From positions 1 to 64,000 of the forward strand of contig NZ_KL591017.1 in the NCBI RefSeq assembly GCF_000716335.1: 64,000 bases of DNA, in the 5' to 3' direction. The notes under the pieces were generated by a model. That model did not search any database and had not been told where the DNA came from. It saw only the letters and a program-made list of their open reading frames with translations. A program made the position numbers and the translations under genes. Of the stretch, positions 23,501-35,806 are shown one piece after another. The first letter of the stretch is position 1; the number at the start of each line of letters is the position of its first letter. This stretch comes from Streptomyces sp. NRRL S-118 (GTDB taxonomy: Bacteria; Actinomycetota; Actinomycetes; Streptomycetales; Streptomycetaceae).

Positions 23501-24208
23501 ATGGCCGAGACCCATGTCCTGTTCGTCGAGGACGACGACGTCATCCGTGAGGCCACGCAGCTCGCCCTGGAGCGCGACGGCTTCACGGTGACCGCCATGC
23601 CGGACGGCCTGTCCGGGCTGGAGTCGTTCCGTGCGCAGCGGCCGGACATCGCGCTGCTCGACGTCATGCTGCCCGGCATGGACGGCGTGAGCCTGTGCCG
23701 GCGGATCCGCGACGAGTCGACCGTCCCGGTGATCATGCTGTCGGCGCGGGCCGACTCGATCGACGTGGTGCTCGGCCTGGAGGCGGGTGCCGACGACTAC
23801 GTGACCAAGCCGTTCGACGGGGCGGTGCTGATGGCGCGGATCCGGGCGGTGCTGCGCCGCTTCGGGCACGCGAGCGGGGCGGGCGGCACGGGCGACGGCG
23901 CGCAGCAGGGCGGGCCGGACGGCGGCGCGCTGTCCTTCGGGGACCTGGAGATCGACACCGAGGGCATGGAAGTGCGCAGGGGCGGCGCGCCGGTGGCGCT
24001 CACGCCGACGGAGATGCGGCTGCTGCTGGAGTTCTCGTCGGCGCCGGGGACCGTGCTCTCGCGCGACAAGCTGCTGGAGCGCGTGTGGGACTACGGGTGG
24101 GGCGGGGACACGCGGGTCGTGGACGTCCACGTGCAGCGGCTGCGGACGAAGATCGGCCAGGACCGGATCGAGACGGTCCGGGGCTTCGGCTACAAGCTCA
24201 AGGCATGA
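23501..24208 (+). CDS. cseB: Response regulator CseB (OmpR family)
   Basis: This 235-residue regulator activates sigE transcription when phosphorylated by CseC. The receiver domain has the acidic pocket (EDDD, residues 10-13), phospho-acceptor Asp54 (ALLDVMLPGMDG) and the KPFDG lysine. The linker (about 125-145) is Gly-rich. The winged-helix effector domain ends with VDVHVQRLRTKIGQDR..TVRGFGYKL. The ATG at 23501 follows cseA by 42 bp. Its stop is shared with the cseC start (ATGA). Confidence 0.95.
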   Translation: MAETHVLFVEDDDVIREATQLALERDGFTVTAMPDGLSGLESFRAQRPDIALLDVMLPGMDGVSLCRRIRDESTVPVIMLSARADSIDVVLGLEAGADDYVTKPFDGAVLMARIRAVLRRFGHASGAGGTGDGAQQGGPDGGALSFGDLEIDTEGMEVRRGGAPVALTPTEMRLLLEFSSAPGTVLSRDKLLERVWDYGWGGDTRVVDVHVQRLRTKIGQDRIETVRGFGYKLKA

Positions 24209-25551
24209 AGCGGTCCGCTCCTCGGGAGCGACGCGGCCGGCCGGCCCTGCGCACCGGCGTCCGCTGGAAGATCTCCATCGCCATCGCGGCCGTCGGCGCC
24301 CTGATCGCCGCCGCGCTCAGCCTCGTCGTCCACAACGCCGCCCGTGTCTCGATGCTGGAGAACGCGCGTGAGGTGCAGATGGAGCGGCTGCTGTTCGCGC
24401 AGCGGCTGTACGAGGGGGGCAAGCCGAAGGGCGAGCCGCGGTTCGGCACGAAGCTCAACGACCCGGCGCTGCCGTCGGAGCTGGACGCGCTGATGCGGGA
24501 GCGGCGGCGCGGGACGTACGTGCAGGAGCGGGAGTCCGGGGCGCCCGACGTCTGGGCCGCGGTGCCGCTGGCCAACGGCGATGTGCTGTCGCTGCACACC
24601 CGGTTCGCCGACCGCTCCACCACGATCATGAAGGACCTGGACCAGGCGCTGGTCGTGGGCTCGGTGTCGGTGGTCTTCGGCGGGTGCGCGCTCGGCGTGC
24701 TGATCGGCGGGCAGCTCTCGCGTCGGCTGCGCAAGGCCGCCACCGCCGCCGGGAAGGTCGCCCAGGGCAACACGGAGGTCCGGGTCCGGGACGCCATCGG
24801 CGGTGTCGTACGGGACGAGACGGATGAGCTGGCGCGGGCGGTGGACGCGCTGACCGACGCGCTGGGCGAGCGGATCGAGGCCGAGCGCCGGGTCACCGCC
24901 GACATCGCGCACGAGCTGCGCACGCCGGTGACCGGGCTGCTCACCGCGGCGGAGCTGCTGCCGCCGGGACGGCCGAGCGAGCTGGTACGGGACCGGGCGC
25001 AGGCGATGCGCACGCTCGTCGAGGACGTGCTGGAGGTGGCGCGGCTCGACAGCGCGTCGGAGCGGGCCGAGCTGCAGGAGATCGCGCTCGGCGAGTTCGT
25101 CAGCCGGCGGGTGCGGGTGCTGGACCCGGCGGTGGACGTGCGCGTGGTGCACGAGTCGTGGGTGAACACCGATCCGCGCCGGCTGGAGCGGATCCTGGGC
25201 AACCTGCTCGCCAACGCCGCCAAGCACGGCAAGCCGCCGGTCGAGGTCACGGTGGAGGGACGTGTGCTGCGGGTGCGCGACCACGGGCCCGGCTTCCCCG
25301 AGGAGTTGCTGCGCGAGGGCCCGAGCCGGTTCCGCACGGGCGCGAGCGACCGCGCGGGCCACGGCCACGGGCTGGGGCTGACGATCGCGGCGGGCCAGGC
25401 CCGCGTGCTCGGCGCCCGGCTCACCTTCCGCAACGCCGCCCCGGAAGGCACGGCACCGGGTGCGGGCGGCGCGATCGCGGTGCTCTGGCTCCCGGAGCAC
25501 GCGCCGACGGCCACGGGCAGCTTCCCGATGATCCAGTTCCCGGACGCCTGA
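24205..25551 (+). CDS. cseC: Sensor histidine kinase CseC
   Basis: This 448-residue kinase senses envelope damage. Two transmembrane helices (about residues 22-44 and 148-170) flank an extracytoplasmic sensor of about 100 residues. A HAMP domain follows, then a HisKA motif with the phosphorylated His in DIAHELRTPVTG, the N box (LGNLLANAAKHG), the G1 box (DHGPGFP) and the G2 box (GHGLGLT). The ATG at 24205 overlaps the cseB stop by four bases. A Pro/Thr-containing tail after the ATPase domain is not conserved in kinases generally. Confidence 0.95.
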   Translation: MKRSAPRERRGRPALRTGVRWKISIAIAAVGALIAAALSLVVHNAARVSMLENAREVQMERLLFAQRLYEGGKPKGEPRFGTKLNDPALPSELDALMRERRRGTYVQERESGAPDVWAAVPLANGDVLSLHTRFADRSTTIMKDLDQALVVGSVSVVFGGCALGVLIGGQLSRRLRKAATAAGKVAQGNTEVRVRDAIGGVVRDETDELARAVDALTDALGERIEAERRVTADIAHELRTPVTGLLTAAELLPPGRPSELVRDRAQAMRTLVEDVLEVARLDSASERAELQEIALGEFVSRRVRVLDPAVDVRVVHESWVNTDPRRLERILGNLLANAAKHGKPPVEVTVEGRVLRVRDHGPGFPEELLREGPSRFRTGASDRAGHGHGLGLTIAAGQARVLGARLTFRNAAPEGTAPGAGGAIAVLWLPEHAPTATGSFPMIQFPDA

Positions 25552-25810
25552 GCCCGGACGCCCGGGCCCGGACGCCGGGCCCGCGCGCCGGCCGACCACA
25601 CCTGGCACGGCCACCTGAGCCCACACCCCGGCCACACCGCCCGGACGCCCGCACCCGCACCCGCACCCGCCGCGGCTGCCCGGACGCCCGGGCCAGCGCG
25701 CCGGCCGCACCTGGCCCGCACCCCCGCACCCGCACCCCGGCCCCGCCCCGGGCCCCGACACCTGAGCCAGCACCCCCGCCCGCGCCCCGGCCCCCCGAGG
25801 TCCCGCACAC
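25552..25810. repeat. C-rich low-complexity tract between convergent genes
   Basis: The plus strand is extremely C-rich and G-poor, with irregular copies of CCCGGACGCCCGGG, CACCCGCACCCG and CCCCGGCCCCG. Open frames through it would encode Pro/Thr/Ala-rich nonsense on one strand and Gly/Ala/Arg-rich nonsense on the other, and none has a ribosome binding site. It separates cseC from the terminator at 25818. From 25880 to 26037 the gap continues with loosely repeated CCGTACCGTCG-like phrases and no gene. Confidence 0.6.
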
Positions 25811-25817
25811 GAAAATG

Positions 25818-25878
25818 GCCCGGCCGCTGACCGGTTCGCCCCCGGGGGATGTAGGGCAAAGCGGTCGAGCGGCCGGGC
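25818..25878. terminator. Bidirectional terminator between cseC and the MFS gene
   Basis: An 11-bp perfect stem GCCCGGCCGCT (25818-25828) with AGCGGCCGGGC (25868-25878) extends by a further GACCG/CGGTC pairing (25829-25833 with 25862-25866). The AAAA preceding it on the plus strand supplies a short T-run for transcripts arriving from the MFS side. Confidence 0.6.
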
Positions 25879-26037
25879 GGGGCCGTGGCGTCGGTTCCGT
25901 ACGGTCGGGCCCGTAGCACCGGGCCCGTACCGTCGGAGCCGTACCGTCGTGCGCCCGGCGTCAGAGCCGTACTGCCCGGCGCACCGTCACGGCCCGGTCC
26001 TCTCACCCTCGGGCCCCCTGCCAGCGGGCCCGTGCCG

Positions 26038-27762
<1,725 letters not shown>

Positions 27763-27783
27763 TTTGCTGGGAGAGGACCGATC

Positions 27784-28344
27784 ATGGCCAGAGGCAACAC
27801 GCGTCAGCGCATCCAGGACGTGGCCATCGAACTCTTCGCCGAGCAGGGCTACGAGAAGACCTCGCTCCGCGAGATCGCGGAGCGCCTGGACGTCACGAAG
27901 GCGGCGCTGTACTACCACTTCAAGACCAAGGAAGACATCGTCATCAGCCTCTTCCGGGACCTGACGCGACCGATCGACGAGCTGATCGACTGGGCCGCCG
28001 CCCAGCCGCGCACCCTGGAGACCAAGAAGGAGATCCTGCGCCGCTACCACGCGGCACTGCTGGGGGCGGCCCCGCTCTTCCGCTTCATGCAGGAGAACCA
28101 GGCCACGGTGCGGGACCTGAGCATCGGCGAGACGTTCAAGAGGCGCATGCTCACGCTGCTCAAGCTCGTGCAGGAGCCGGGGTTCAGCATGACGGACCGG
28201 ATGCGGTGCACCAGCGCGCTCTTCACCATGCACGCGGGCATGTTCTTCATCCACAACGTCGAAGGCGACCCCGAGGAGAAGCGCGCAGCCGTCCTCGAAG
28301 TCGCCATCGATCTGGTGACGCAGGCCCATCAGGCCCGCTCGTAA
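27784..28344 (+). CDS. TetR-family repressor of the divergent MFS pump
   Basis: This 186-residue regulator has the N-terminal helix-turn-helix (RIQDVAIELFAEQGYEKTSLREIAERLDVTKAALYYHFKTKEDIV, residues 9-53). The ligand-binding domain that follows is rich in Met, Phe and Leu, consistent with binding a hydrophobic compound. The ATG at 27784 has a GGGAGAGGA ribosome binding site. Its divergent position against an EmrB-type transporter and the intervening inverted repeat support local autoregulation and drug-induced derepression. The ligand is unknown. Confidence 0.93.
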   Translation: MARGNTRQRIQDVAIELFAEQGYEKTSLREIAERLDVTKAALYYHFKTKEDIVISLFRDLTRPIDELIDWAAAQPRTLETKKEILRRYHAALLGAAPLFRFMQENQATVRDLSIGETFKRRMLTLLKLVQEPGFSMTDRMRCTSALFTMHAGMFFIHNVEGDPEEKRAAVLEVAIDLVTQAHQARS

Positions 28345-28358
28345 CCCCTCGGGGAGCG

Positions 28359-29063
28359 TCAGATGGTGACGCCCTCGGAGCGCAGGAACGCCGCCGGGTT
28401 GACCGCCGAGCCGTAGTTCGGGGTCGTACGGATCTCGAAGTGCAGGTGGGGGCCGGACGAGTTGCCGGTGTTGCCGGACTTGGCGATGACCTGGCCGGTC
28501 TTCACCGCCTTGCCGATGCCCACGTTGATCTTGGACAGGTGGGCGTACTGCGAGTAGGTGCCGTTGGCGTGCTTGATGACGACGGCGTTGCCGTACGCGG
28601 GACCGTCGCCGCCGCCGTTCGGGCCGGCCTTCACGACGACACCGGAGTGCGCGGCCTTGACCGGGGTGCCGACCGGCACGGCGAAGTCCTGGCCGGAGTG
28701 CTTGTGGGACCACATGGCGCCGCCCTGGTTGAAGGACGCGGTCAGCGTGTAACCGCCGACCGGCTTGACCCAGGAGGACACCGACTTCTTGGCGGCGGCC
28801 TTCTTCGCCGCGGCCTTCTCGGCCGCAGCGGCCTTCTTCGCAGCAGCGGCGACCTGGGCGGCCTGGGCGGCCTTCGCCGCCTTCTGGGCGGCCTCGGTCT
28901 GGGACTGGGCCTGCGCGGCGACGGCGGCCGCGGTGTCCATGGCGGGCGCCGCCTGCCCCGGGGCGGCGAACGCAGCACCGGCTCCGAACACCATCGTCGC
29001 TCCCATGCCGGCGGCAGCGAGGGCGACGGCGGCGTTACGGGCGGGGTTGATGCGCTTCGACAT
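28359..29063 (-). CDS. Secreted M23-family metallopeptidase (LytM-like)
   Basis: This 234-residue protein should cleave peptidoglycan cross-bridges outside the cell. The signal peptide ends near AAFAAPG (about residue 36). An Ala/Lys/Gln-rich helical linker (about 45-90) follows. The M23 domain has the Zn ligands in HSGQDFAVP and in PHLHFEIR, with YAHLSKI and GNTGNSSG around the active site. The ATG at 29063 has a perfect GGAGGT ribosome binding site. A longer frame upstream lacks these features. It converges on the tetR gene with only 14 bp between them. Confidence 0.94.
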   Translation of the reverse strand: MSKRINPARNAAVALAAAGMGATMVFGAGAAFAAPGQAAPAMDTAAAVAAQAQSQTEAAQKAAKAAQAAQVAAAAKKAAAAEKAAAKKAAAKKSVSSWVKPVGGYTLTASFNQGGAMWSHKHSGQDFAVPVGTPVKAAHSGVVVKAGPNGGGDGPAYGNAVVIKHANGTYSQYAHLSKINVGIGKAVKTGQVIAKSGNTGNSSGPHLHFEIRTTPNYGSAVNPAAFLRSEGVTI

Positions 29064-29594
29064 ACGGGGAAGACCTCCGGGCAAGAACGGACCCGACGCG
29101 AGTGGTTGCGCCGGGCGAGTGCTCATCCTTGGTAACCCGCCCACCCATCTCGCCTCAAACCACCCATCTACGACATGTCGTCGTAGCACTCAGGGTGTGA
29201 CCTGGACTCTTGACGCCGCCCGTCATCCCAGGGCGCAGGTCCGAAATGTCCTTAGAAAGTAAGGTTTGTCCATCTGGGGGCGCCTCTGGCCTGGGGTTTC
29301 TCCGGCCACTTTCCGGGCCTCCCCCGGCGCCGCCCGCCCGCTTCCCCGGCCGACCCCGCCCGGGGCGGGCGTCGCCGCCCCGCGCACTGCACTAATCCGG
29401 CTAGTACCGCACAAATCGCCTGTGCGGCTTGTCACGGGCCGGGGCCCCTCCCGGCGCCTCACTCGGGCCGAAGGGAACGGAAGTGCGGGAAACGGAGACT
29501 CCGCCGACAGCTCACCCGGGCGACCGGTACACGCCCCTTTTCCCTCCCTCATGCCTCCTTCCCAGCCCCCCGGCCCTCCGCCATGCTCCCCACC
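29064..29594. other. Divergent promoter region of the M23 peptidase and dacB
   Basis: This 531-bp gap holds no gene I can support. On the M23 side are two copies of CCACCCATCT spaced by about 20 bp (within 29141-29169). A CTACGAC/GTCGTAG stem (29168-29174 with 29180-29186) and a lower-GC stretch around 29240-29275 that looks promoter-like follow. On the dacB side is a CCGCACA/TGTGCGG stem (29407-29413 with 29421-29427). I compared the M23 leader with the c-di-AMP riboswitch pattern and did not find it. Confidence 0.5.
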
Positions 29595-31166
29595 ATGAGC
29601 AGACACGTGATGCGCGTGACCGCCCTCGCCCTCGGCCTCGCCGGACTCCTCGGGGCGAGCAGCCTGCCCGCCGGGGCGGGCCCCTCCGACACCGGCCTCA
29701 AAGGGGCCGTCGACACCATCCTCAGCGACCCCCGGCTCGACGGCGGCGCCGCGAGCGTCGTCGTCGCCGACGCCCGGACCGGGGAGACGCTCTACCGGCG
29801 CGACGGCGACGACCGGCTGATGCCCGCCTCCAACACCAAGCTCGTGACCTCGGCGGCCGCGATGGAGTTGCTCGGGCCGGGCTACCGCTTCCGTACGGAA
29901 GTGCTGTCCACCGCCCGTCCGAAGGGAGGCGTCCTGCACGGGGACCTGTACCTGCGCGGGACGGGCGACCCCACCACCCTCGCCAAGGACTACGACGCGC
30001 TGGCCGCCGGGGTCGCAGCCGCGGGGATCCGCCGGGTGACCGGCCGGATCATCGCCGACGACACCCGCTTCGACACCCGGCGGCTGGGCCGTTCCTGGGC
30101 CGCCGACGACGAGTCGTCGTACTACGCGGCGCCGATCTCACCGCTCACCCTCGCCCCCGACACCGACTACGACTCCGGCACCGTCGTCGTGGAGGCCGCC
30201 CCGGCGGCCGAGGCGGGCGCCGCACCGCGCGTGACCCTCACCCCGGCGACCCGCCACGTCCGCATCGACAACCGCGCCACCACCGTCCCCGCAGGCCTGC
30301 CCGGCACCCTGGCGGTCGAGCGCGAGCACGGCACGAACACCATCGTGATCAGCGGCGAGCTGCCCCTCGCCGCCCCCGCCGTCAAGGAGTGGATCAGCGT
30401 CCAGGAGCCCACCGGGTACGCCACCGCCGTCTTCGCCGACGCCCTGGCCGCCCGCGGCGTACGCGTCGCCGCCCCGCCCCGCACGGGCGAGCGCACCCCC
30501 GCCGCCGCACGGGTCGTGGCCACGCACACCTCCATGCCGCTGCGGGATCTCCTGCGCCCGTTCATGAAGCTGTCGAACAACATGCACGCCGAGGCGCTGA
30601 CCAAGACCATCGGGTACGAGACGTCCGGCCGCGGGACCTGGAGCGCGGGGCTGGCCGCCATCGGCGCGTACCTGAAGACGCAAGACGTGGAGCCGGACGT
30701 GATCCGGCAGGTCGACGGCTCCGGGCTGTCCCGGATGAACCTCTTCCCCGCCGCCCAGCTCGCCCGCCTGCTCCTCGCCGTCCAGGAAGCGCCCTGGTAC
30801 GACGACTGGTACGCGTCCCTCCCGGTCGCCTGCGGCCCCGACCGCGCCACGGGCGGCACGCTGCGCACCCGGATGTGCGGCACCCCCGCCGCCCTGAACG
30901 CCCGCGCCAAGACCGGCTCGCTCACCGGCGCCTCGGCGCTCTCCGGGTACGTCACCGACGCGGGCGGCCGCCGCCTCGTCTACGCGATCGTCCTCAACAA
31001 CTACCTCGCGGCCTCCGTGAAGGGCATCGAGGACGCGATCGTGGTGACGCTGGCCCGCTCCGACACGGCCGCGGGCACGGTCACCGCGGTGGCTCCGGAG
31101 CGCCTGCGGGCGCCGGAGGTGCCCGCAGCCCTCGAATGCTCCTGGCGCAAGCCGGCTACCTGCTGA
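29595..31166 (+). CDS. dacB: D-alanyl-D-alanine carboxypeptidase/endopeptidase (PBP4, S13)
   Basis: This 523-residue penicillin-binding protein trims or cleaves peptidoglycan peptides outside the membrane. After a signal peptide (about residues 1-28) the three active-site motifs are visible: SxxK as ASNTKL, SxN as LSNNMHAEAL and KTG as AKTGSLTG. The large insertion between SxxK and SxN is characteristic of the S13 family. An ATG 12 bases upstream (29583) is also possible, and neither has a clear Shine-Dalgarno sequence. It converges on clpC across a strong terminator. Confidence 0.93.
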   Translation: MSRHVMRVTALALGLAGLLGASSLPAGAGPSDTGLKGAVDTILSDPRLDGGAASVVVADARTGETLYRRDGDDRLMPASNTKLVTSAAAMELLGPGYRFRTEVLSTARPKGGVLHGDLYLRGTGDPTTLAKDYDALAAGVAAAGIRRVTGRIIADDTRFDTRRLGRSWAADDESSYYAAPISPLTLAPDTDYDSGTVVVEAAPAAEAGAAPRVTLTPATRHVRIDNRATTVPAGLPGTLAVEREHGTNTIVISGELPLAAPAVKEWISVQEPTGYATAVFADALAARGVRVAAPPRTGERTPAAARVVATHTSMPLRDLLRPFMKLSNNMHAEALTKTIGYETSGRGTWSAGLAAIGAYLKTQDVEPDVIRQVDGSGLSRMNLFPAAQLARLLLAVQEAPWYDDWYASLPVACGPDRATGGTLRTRMCGTPAALNARAKTGSLTGASALSGYVTDAGGRRLVYAIVLNNYLAASVKGIEDAIVVTLARSDTAAGTVTAVAPERLRAPEVPAALECSWRKPATC

Positions 31167-31175
31167 GGGCACGGC

Positions 31176-31207
31176 GAAGGGGCTGCCCCGGACGGGACAG
31201 CCCCTTC
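31176..31207. terminator. Bidirectional terminator between dacB and clpC
   Basis: A perfect 10-bp stem GAAGGGGCTG (31176-31185) pairs with CAGCCCCTTC (31198-31207) over a 12-base loop, ten bases after the dacB stop and 15 bases beyond the clpC stop. Confidence 0.75.
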
Positions 31208-31222
31208 AGCACGCGGTGTCGC

Positions 31223-33748
<2,526 letters not shown>

Positions 33749-34178
33749 CGTTAATCGCTCCTCAGAGCGGTCAGGCAGTAAGGGGTCGGTCCCCTCCCTG
33801 TCCTTCCGCAGCTTAGTCCCGCAAGCGGGGACCGCTCATTCCAACTGCCGACACCCGTCTCTGGCCTCCTGACCCGAACGCCGACAAATGCTCCAACCCG
33901 ATGGTGCGAGACGATGTTCCCGCAGGCCAGGTACTTACCCTCACCGGCAGTACGCCGATGGCGAACGTGAGACGTCCCGGACCTGCGTGTCGCCCCTCCC
34001 CACTAGGGATGTCTTACCCGTAAGCACTGACACTCCATGCGGTGAACCCGGGTTCCCTCAGCTAAGGGCGAACACCCTTGCGCACCCCCACACCGCCGGA
34101 CGTCCCCGGATCGGACACATAGGGTGACGAGCGGCGCACTTTCCGTAACCTCATGGACGGCTCGGAAGTTCCCCGGGT
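33749..34178. other. clpC upstream region
   Basis: The 430-bp gap contains the clpC leader and control region and no gene. GC content is lower than in the flanking genes. Apart from the ClgR-type box at 33953-33966, a second partial half (GCGAAC at 34068-34073) is seen. A GTCCCGCAAGCGGGGAC inverted repeat lies near 33815-33831. I cannot place the clpC -35/-10 elements with confidence, nor any promoter for the rightward gene at 34179. Confidence 0.5.
33953..33966 (-). promoter_or_regulatory. ClgR-type operator upstream of clpC
   Basis: Read on the minus strand the site is GTTCGC-CATCG-GCG, which matches the GTTCGC-N5-GCG consensus reported for the Streptomyces protease activator ClgR. It lies about 205 bp before the clpC start on the same strand. 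Confidence 0.6.
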
Positions 34179-34796
34179 ATGGCCATCACCGTCCCGCTCC
34201 CGCGCCTGCCGCTCGACGGCGGTGACGCCGCGCGGTGGTACGAGCACGAACTCGGCTGGGCCGCCGCCGACGCGGGCTCCGGCCGGGCGGAGCTGCTGAC
34301 GGGGTTCCGCTTCGACGTGTTGGAGCTGCCGGTCGCCGCGGGGGACGCCGTACTACGGCGCCTGGGCGGGCACTGGCCCGTCGCCGTCGAGGGTCACCGG
34401 ATGCACATGCTGGTCGCCGCGGGCGGCGCGGAGGAGCTGCCGGGGCTGCTCGACTGGCTGGAATGGGGCGGGATCGCCCTCGACCTGTCCGCGCGGGGCG
34501 CGGGCGGCCGGATCTCCGCCCCGGTTCCCCCAGGATGGAGCGGATCCGGCTCGCCGGGCGCCGCGGTGTGGCTGCGCGCCCCCGTACCGGGGCGCGAGGT
34601 GGAGCCGACGCTTCCGGCGCTGCCCGCCCTGGCGGCGGGGCCGGGGCCGGCGGGTGCGGCTCCCGGGGGCAGTGGGGGTGCCCCCTGTCTCGTACGACTC
34701 GTGGACACGGCGGCGACGGCGTGCCACCGGGTCCGGCTCCTGAGCGCCCGGGACGCGGCCGCGCTCAGTGGTTGGCGTCCTCGTATGCCTTCTTGA
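34179..34796 (+). CDS. Hypothetical protein, positional match to SCO3374
   Basis: This 205-residue protein has no motif I can assign. Its N-terminus (MAITVPLPRLPLDGGDAARWYEHELGW) resembles the start of bifunctional primase/polymerase-like or small streptomycete regulatory proteins. The sequence is Ala/Gly/Leu-rich with no membrane helix. The last 32 bases overlap the end of lsr2 on the opposite strand. There is no strong ribosome binding site before the ATG at 34179. Codon usage is strongly GC3-biased, which supports it being real. Confidence 0.75.
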   Translation: MAITVPLPRLPLDGGDAARWYEHELGWAAADAGSGRAELLTGFRFDVLELPVAAGDAVLRRLGGHWPVAVEGHRMHMLVAAGGAEELPGLLDWLEWGGIALDLSARGAGGRISAPVPPGWSGSGSPGAAVWLRAPVPGREVEPTLPALPALAAGPGPAGAAPGGSGGAPCLVRLVDTAATACHRVRLLSARDAAALSGWRPRMPS

Positions 34797-35100
34797 TGTC
34801 GGCGGGGACGCGGCCCCGGTCGTTCACGTTGTAGCCCTGCTCCTTGGCCCACGCGCGGATCTTCGCGGTGTCGGGGCTGCCGCCGGTGGCGACACGTCCC
34901 TTGCCACGGCCGCCCGCGGCCCGGCCACCGGTGCGGCGACCGCTCTTGGTGTACGGCTCGAGCAGGCTGCGGAGCTTGTCGGCATTGGCGGTGGTGAGGT
35001 CGATCTCGTACGTCTTGCCGTCCAGAGCGAACGTCACCGTCTCGTCCGCCTCGCCACCGTCGAGGTCGTCAACAAGAAGGACCTGAACCTTCTGTGCCAC
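34765..35100 (-). CDS. lsr2: Nucleoid-associated protein Lsr2
   Basis: This 111-residue xenogeneic silencer binds AT-rich DNA and dampens horizontally acquired and antibiotic gene clusters. The N-terminal oligomerisation domain (VAQKVQVLLVDDLDGGEADETVTFALDG) is followed by a basic Gly/Arg linker. The C-terminal AT-hook-like minor-groove motif lies in NDRGRVPADI, the typical RGR. The GTG at 35100 is chosen because AAGGA precedes it and the family begins MAQKV; an ATG five codons upstream is part of the ribosome binding region. It lies near clpC as in mycobacteria. Streptomyces usually have a second paralogue, LsrL. Confidence 0.96.
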   Translation of the reverse strand: MAQKVQVLLVDDLDGGEADETVTFALDGKTYEIDLTTANADKLRSLLEPYTKSGRRTGGRAAGGRGKGRVATGGSPDTAKIRAWAKEQGYNVNDRGRVPADIKKAYEDANH

Positions 35101-35248
35101 CGGATTTCCTTTCATCGAAAATGCAGTACGCGGAAAGGAAACCGCTTTTCCCTGGAAAACACAAACCCCCGGGAGAGGTTCGGAACCCCGGGAACGCGGG
35201 AAACATACGCGATTCGGACATAGGGATCGCCTTCCGGCGATCGGCCGA

Positions 35249-35797
35249 TCACAGGTGCAGAAGCATCCGGCTGTTGCCCAAGGTGTTGGGCTTCACTCGT
35301 TCGAGACCGAGGAACTCGGCGACGCCCTCGTCATAGGAACGCAGGAGCTCGGCGTAGACATCTCCGGCGACCGGCGTCTCACCGATCTCGACGAAGCCGT
35401 GCTTCGAGAAGAAGTCCACTTCGAAGGTCAGGCAGAATACCCGGCGGACACCGAGCCAGCGGGCGGTGTCCAGCAACTTGTCCAGCACCAGATGACCGAC
35501 GCCGGCGCCCTTGAAGTGCGGATCCACCGCGAGAGTGCGCACTTCGGCGAGGTCTTCCCACATCACGTGGAGTGCGCCGCAGCCGACAACCGTGCCGTCC
35601 TCGTCGCGTTCCGCGACCCAGAACTCCTGGATGTCCTCGTAAAGCGTGACCGTGGCTTTGTCGAGCAGGATGCCCCGCGAGACGTACGGGTCGACCAGGC
35701 GGCGGACGGCGGGCACATCGCTGGTACGGGCCCGCCGGACGGTCACGGTTTTTGCGGCGGGATTGGGCTGCGGGGACGGAAGCTCGGTCGACGACAT
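35249..35797 (-). CDS. argA: Amino-acid N-acetyltransferase (N-acetylglutamate synthase type)
   Basis: This 182-residue GNAT enzyme probably acetylates glutamate with acetyl-CoA to start arginine synthesis. The GNAT core has VTVRRARTSDVPAVRRLVDPYV at the N-terminus. The acetyl-CoA loop is VDPHFKGAGVGHLVLDKLL, and FCLTFEVDFFSKHGFVEI gives the short actinobacterial ArgA pattern also seen in Rv2747. The ATG is at 35797. It follows the BlaI-like gene by nine bp on the same strand, an unexplained pairing. A GATCGCC/GGCGATC stem (35225-35242) lies just past its stop and may terminate it. Confidence 0.88.
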   Translation of the reverse strand: MSSTELPSPQPNPAAKTVTVRRARTSDVPAVRRLVDPYVSRGILLDKATVTLYEDIQEFWVAERDEDGTVVGCGALHVMWEDLAEVRTLAVDPHFKGAGVGHLVLDKLLDTARWLGVRRVFCLTFEVDFFSKHGFVEIGETPVAGDVYAELLRSYDEGVAEFLGLERVKPNTLGNSRMLLHL

Positions 35798-35806
35798 GGC
35801 TGGACG

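Noticed and set aside
25552..25810. Proline-rich protein or cseC extension in the C-rich tract
   Set aside because: The cseC stop at 25551 is clear and no start with a ribosome binding site follows. The composition is that of noncoding repeat decay.
29064..29275. c-di-AMP (ydaO-type) riboswitch upstream of the M23 peptidase
   Set aside because: The gene type would fit and disA is present, but I could not find the conserved core of that riboswitch in this leader. A covariance-model search would settle it.
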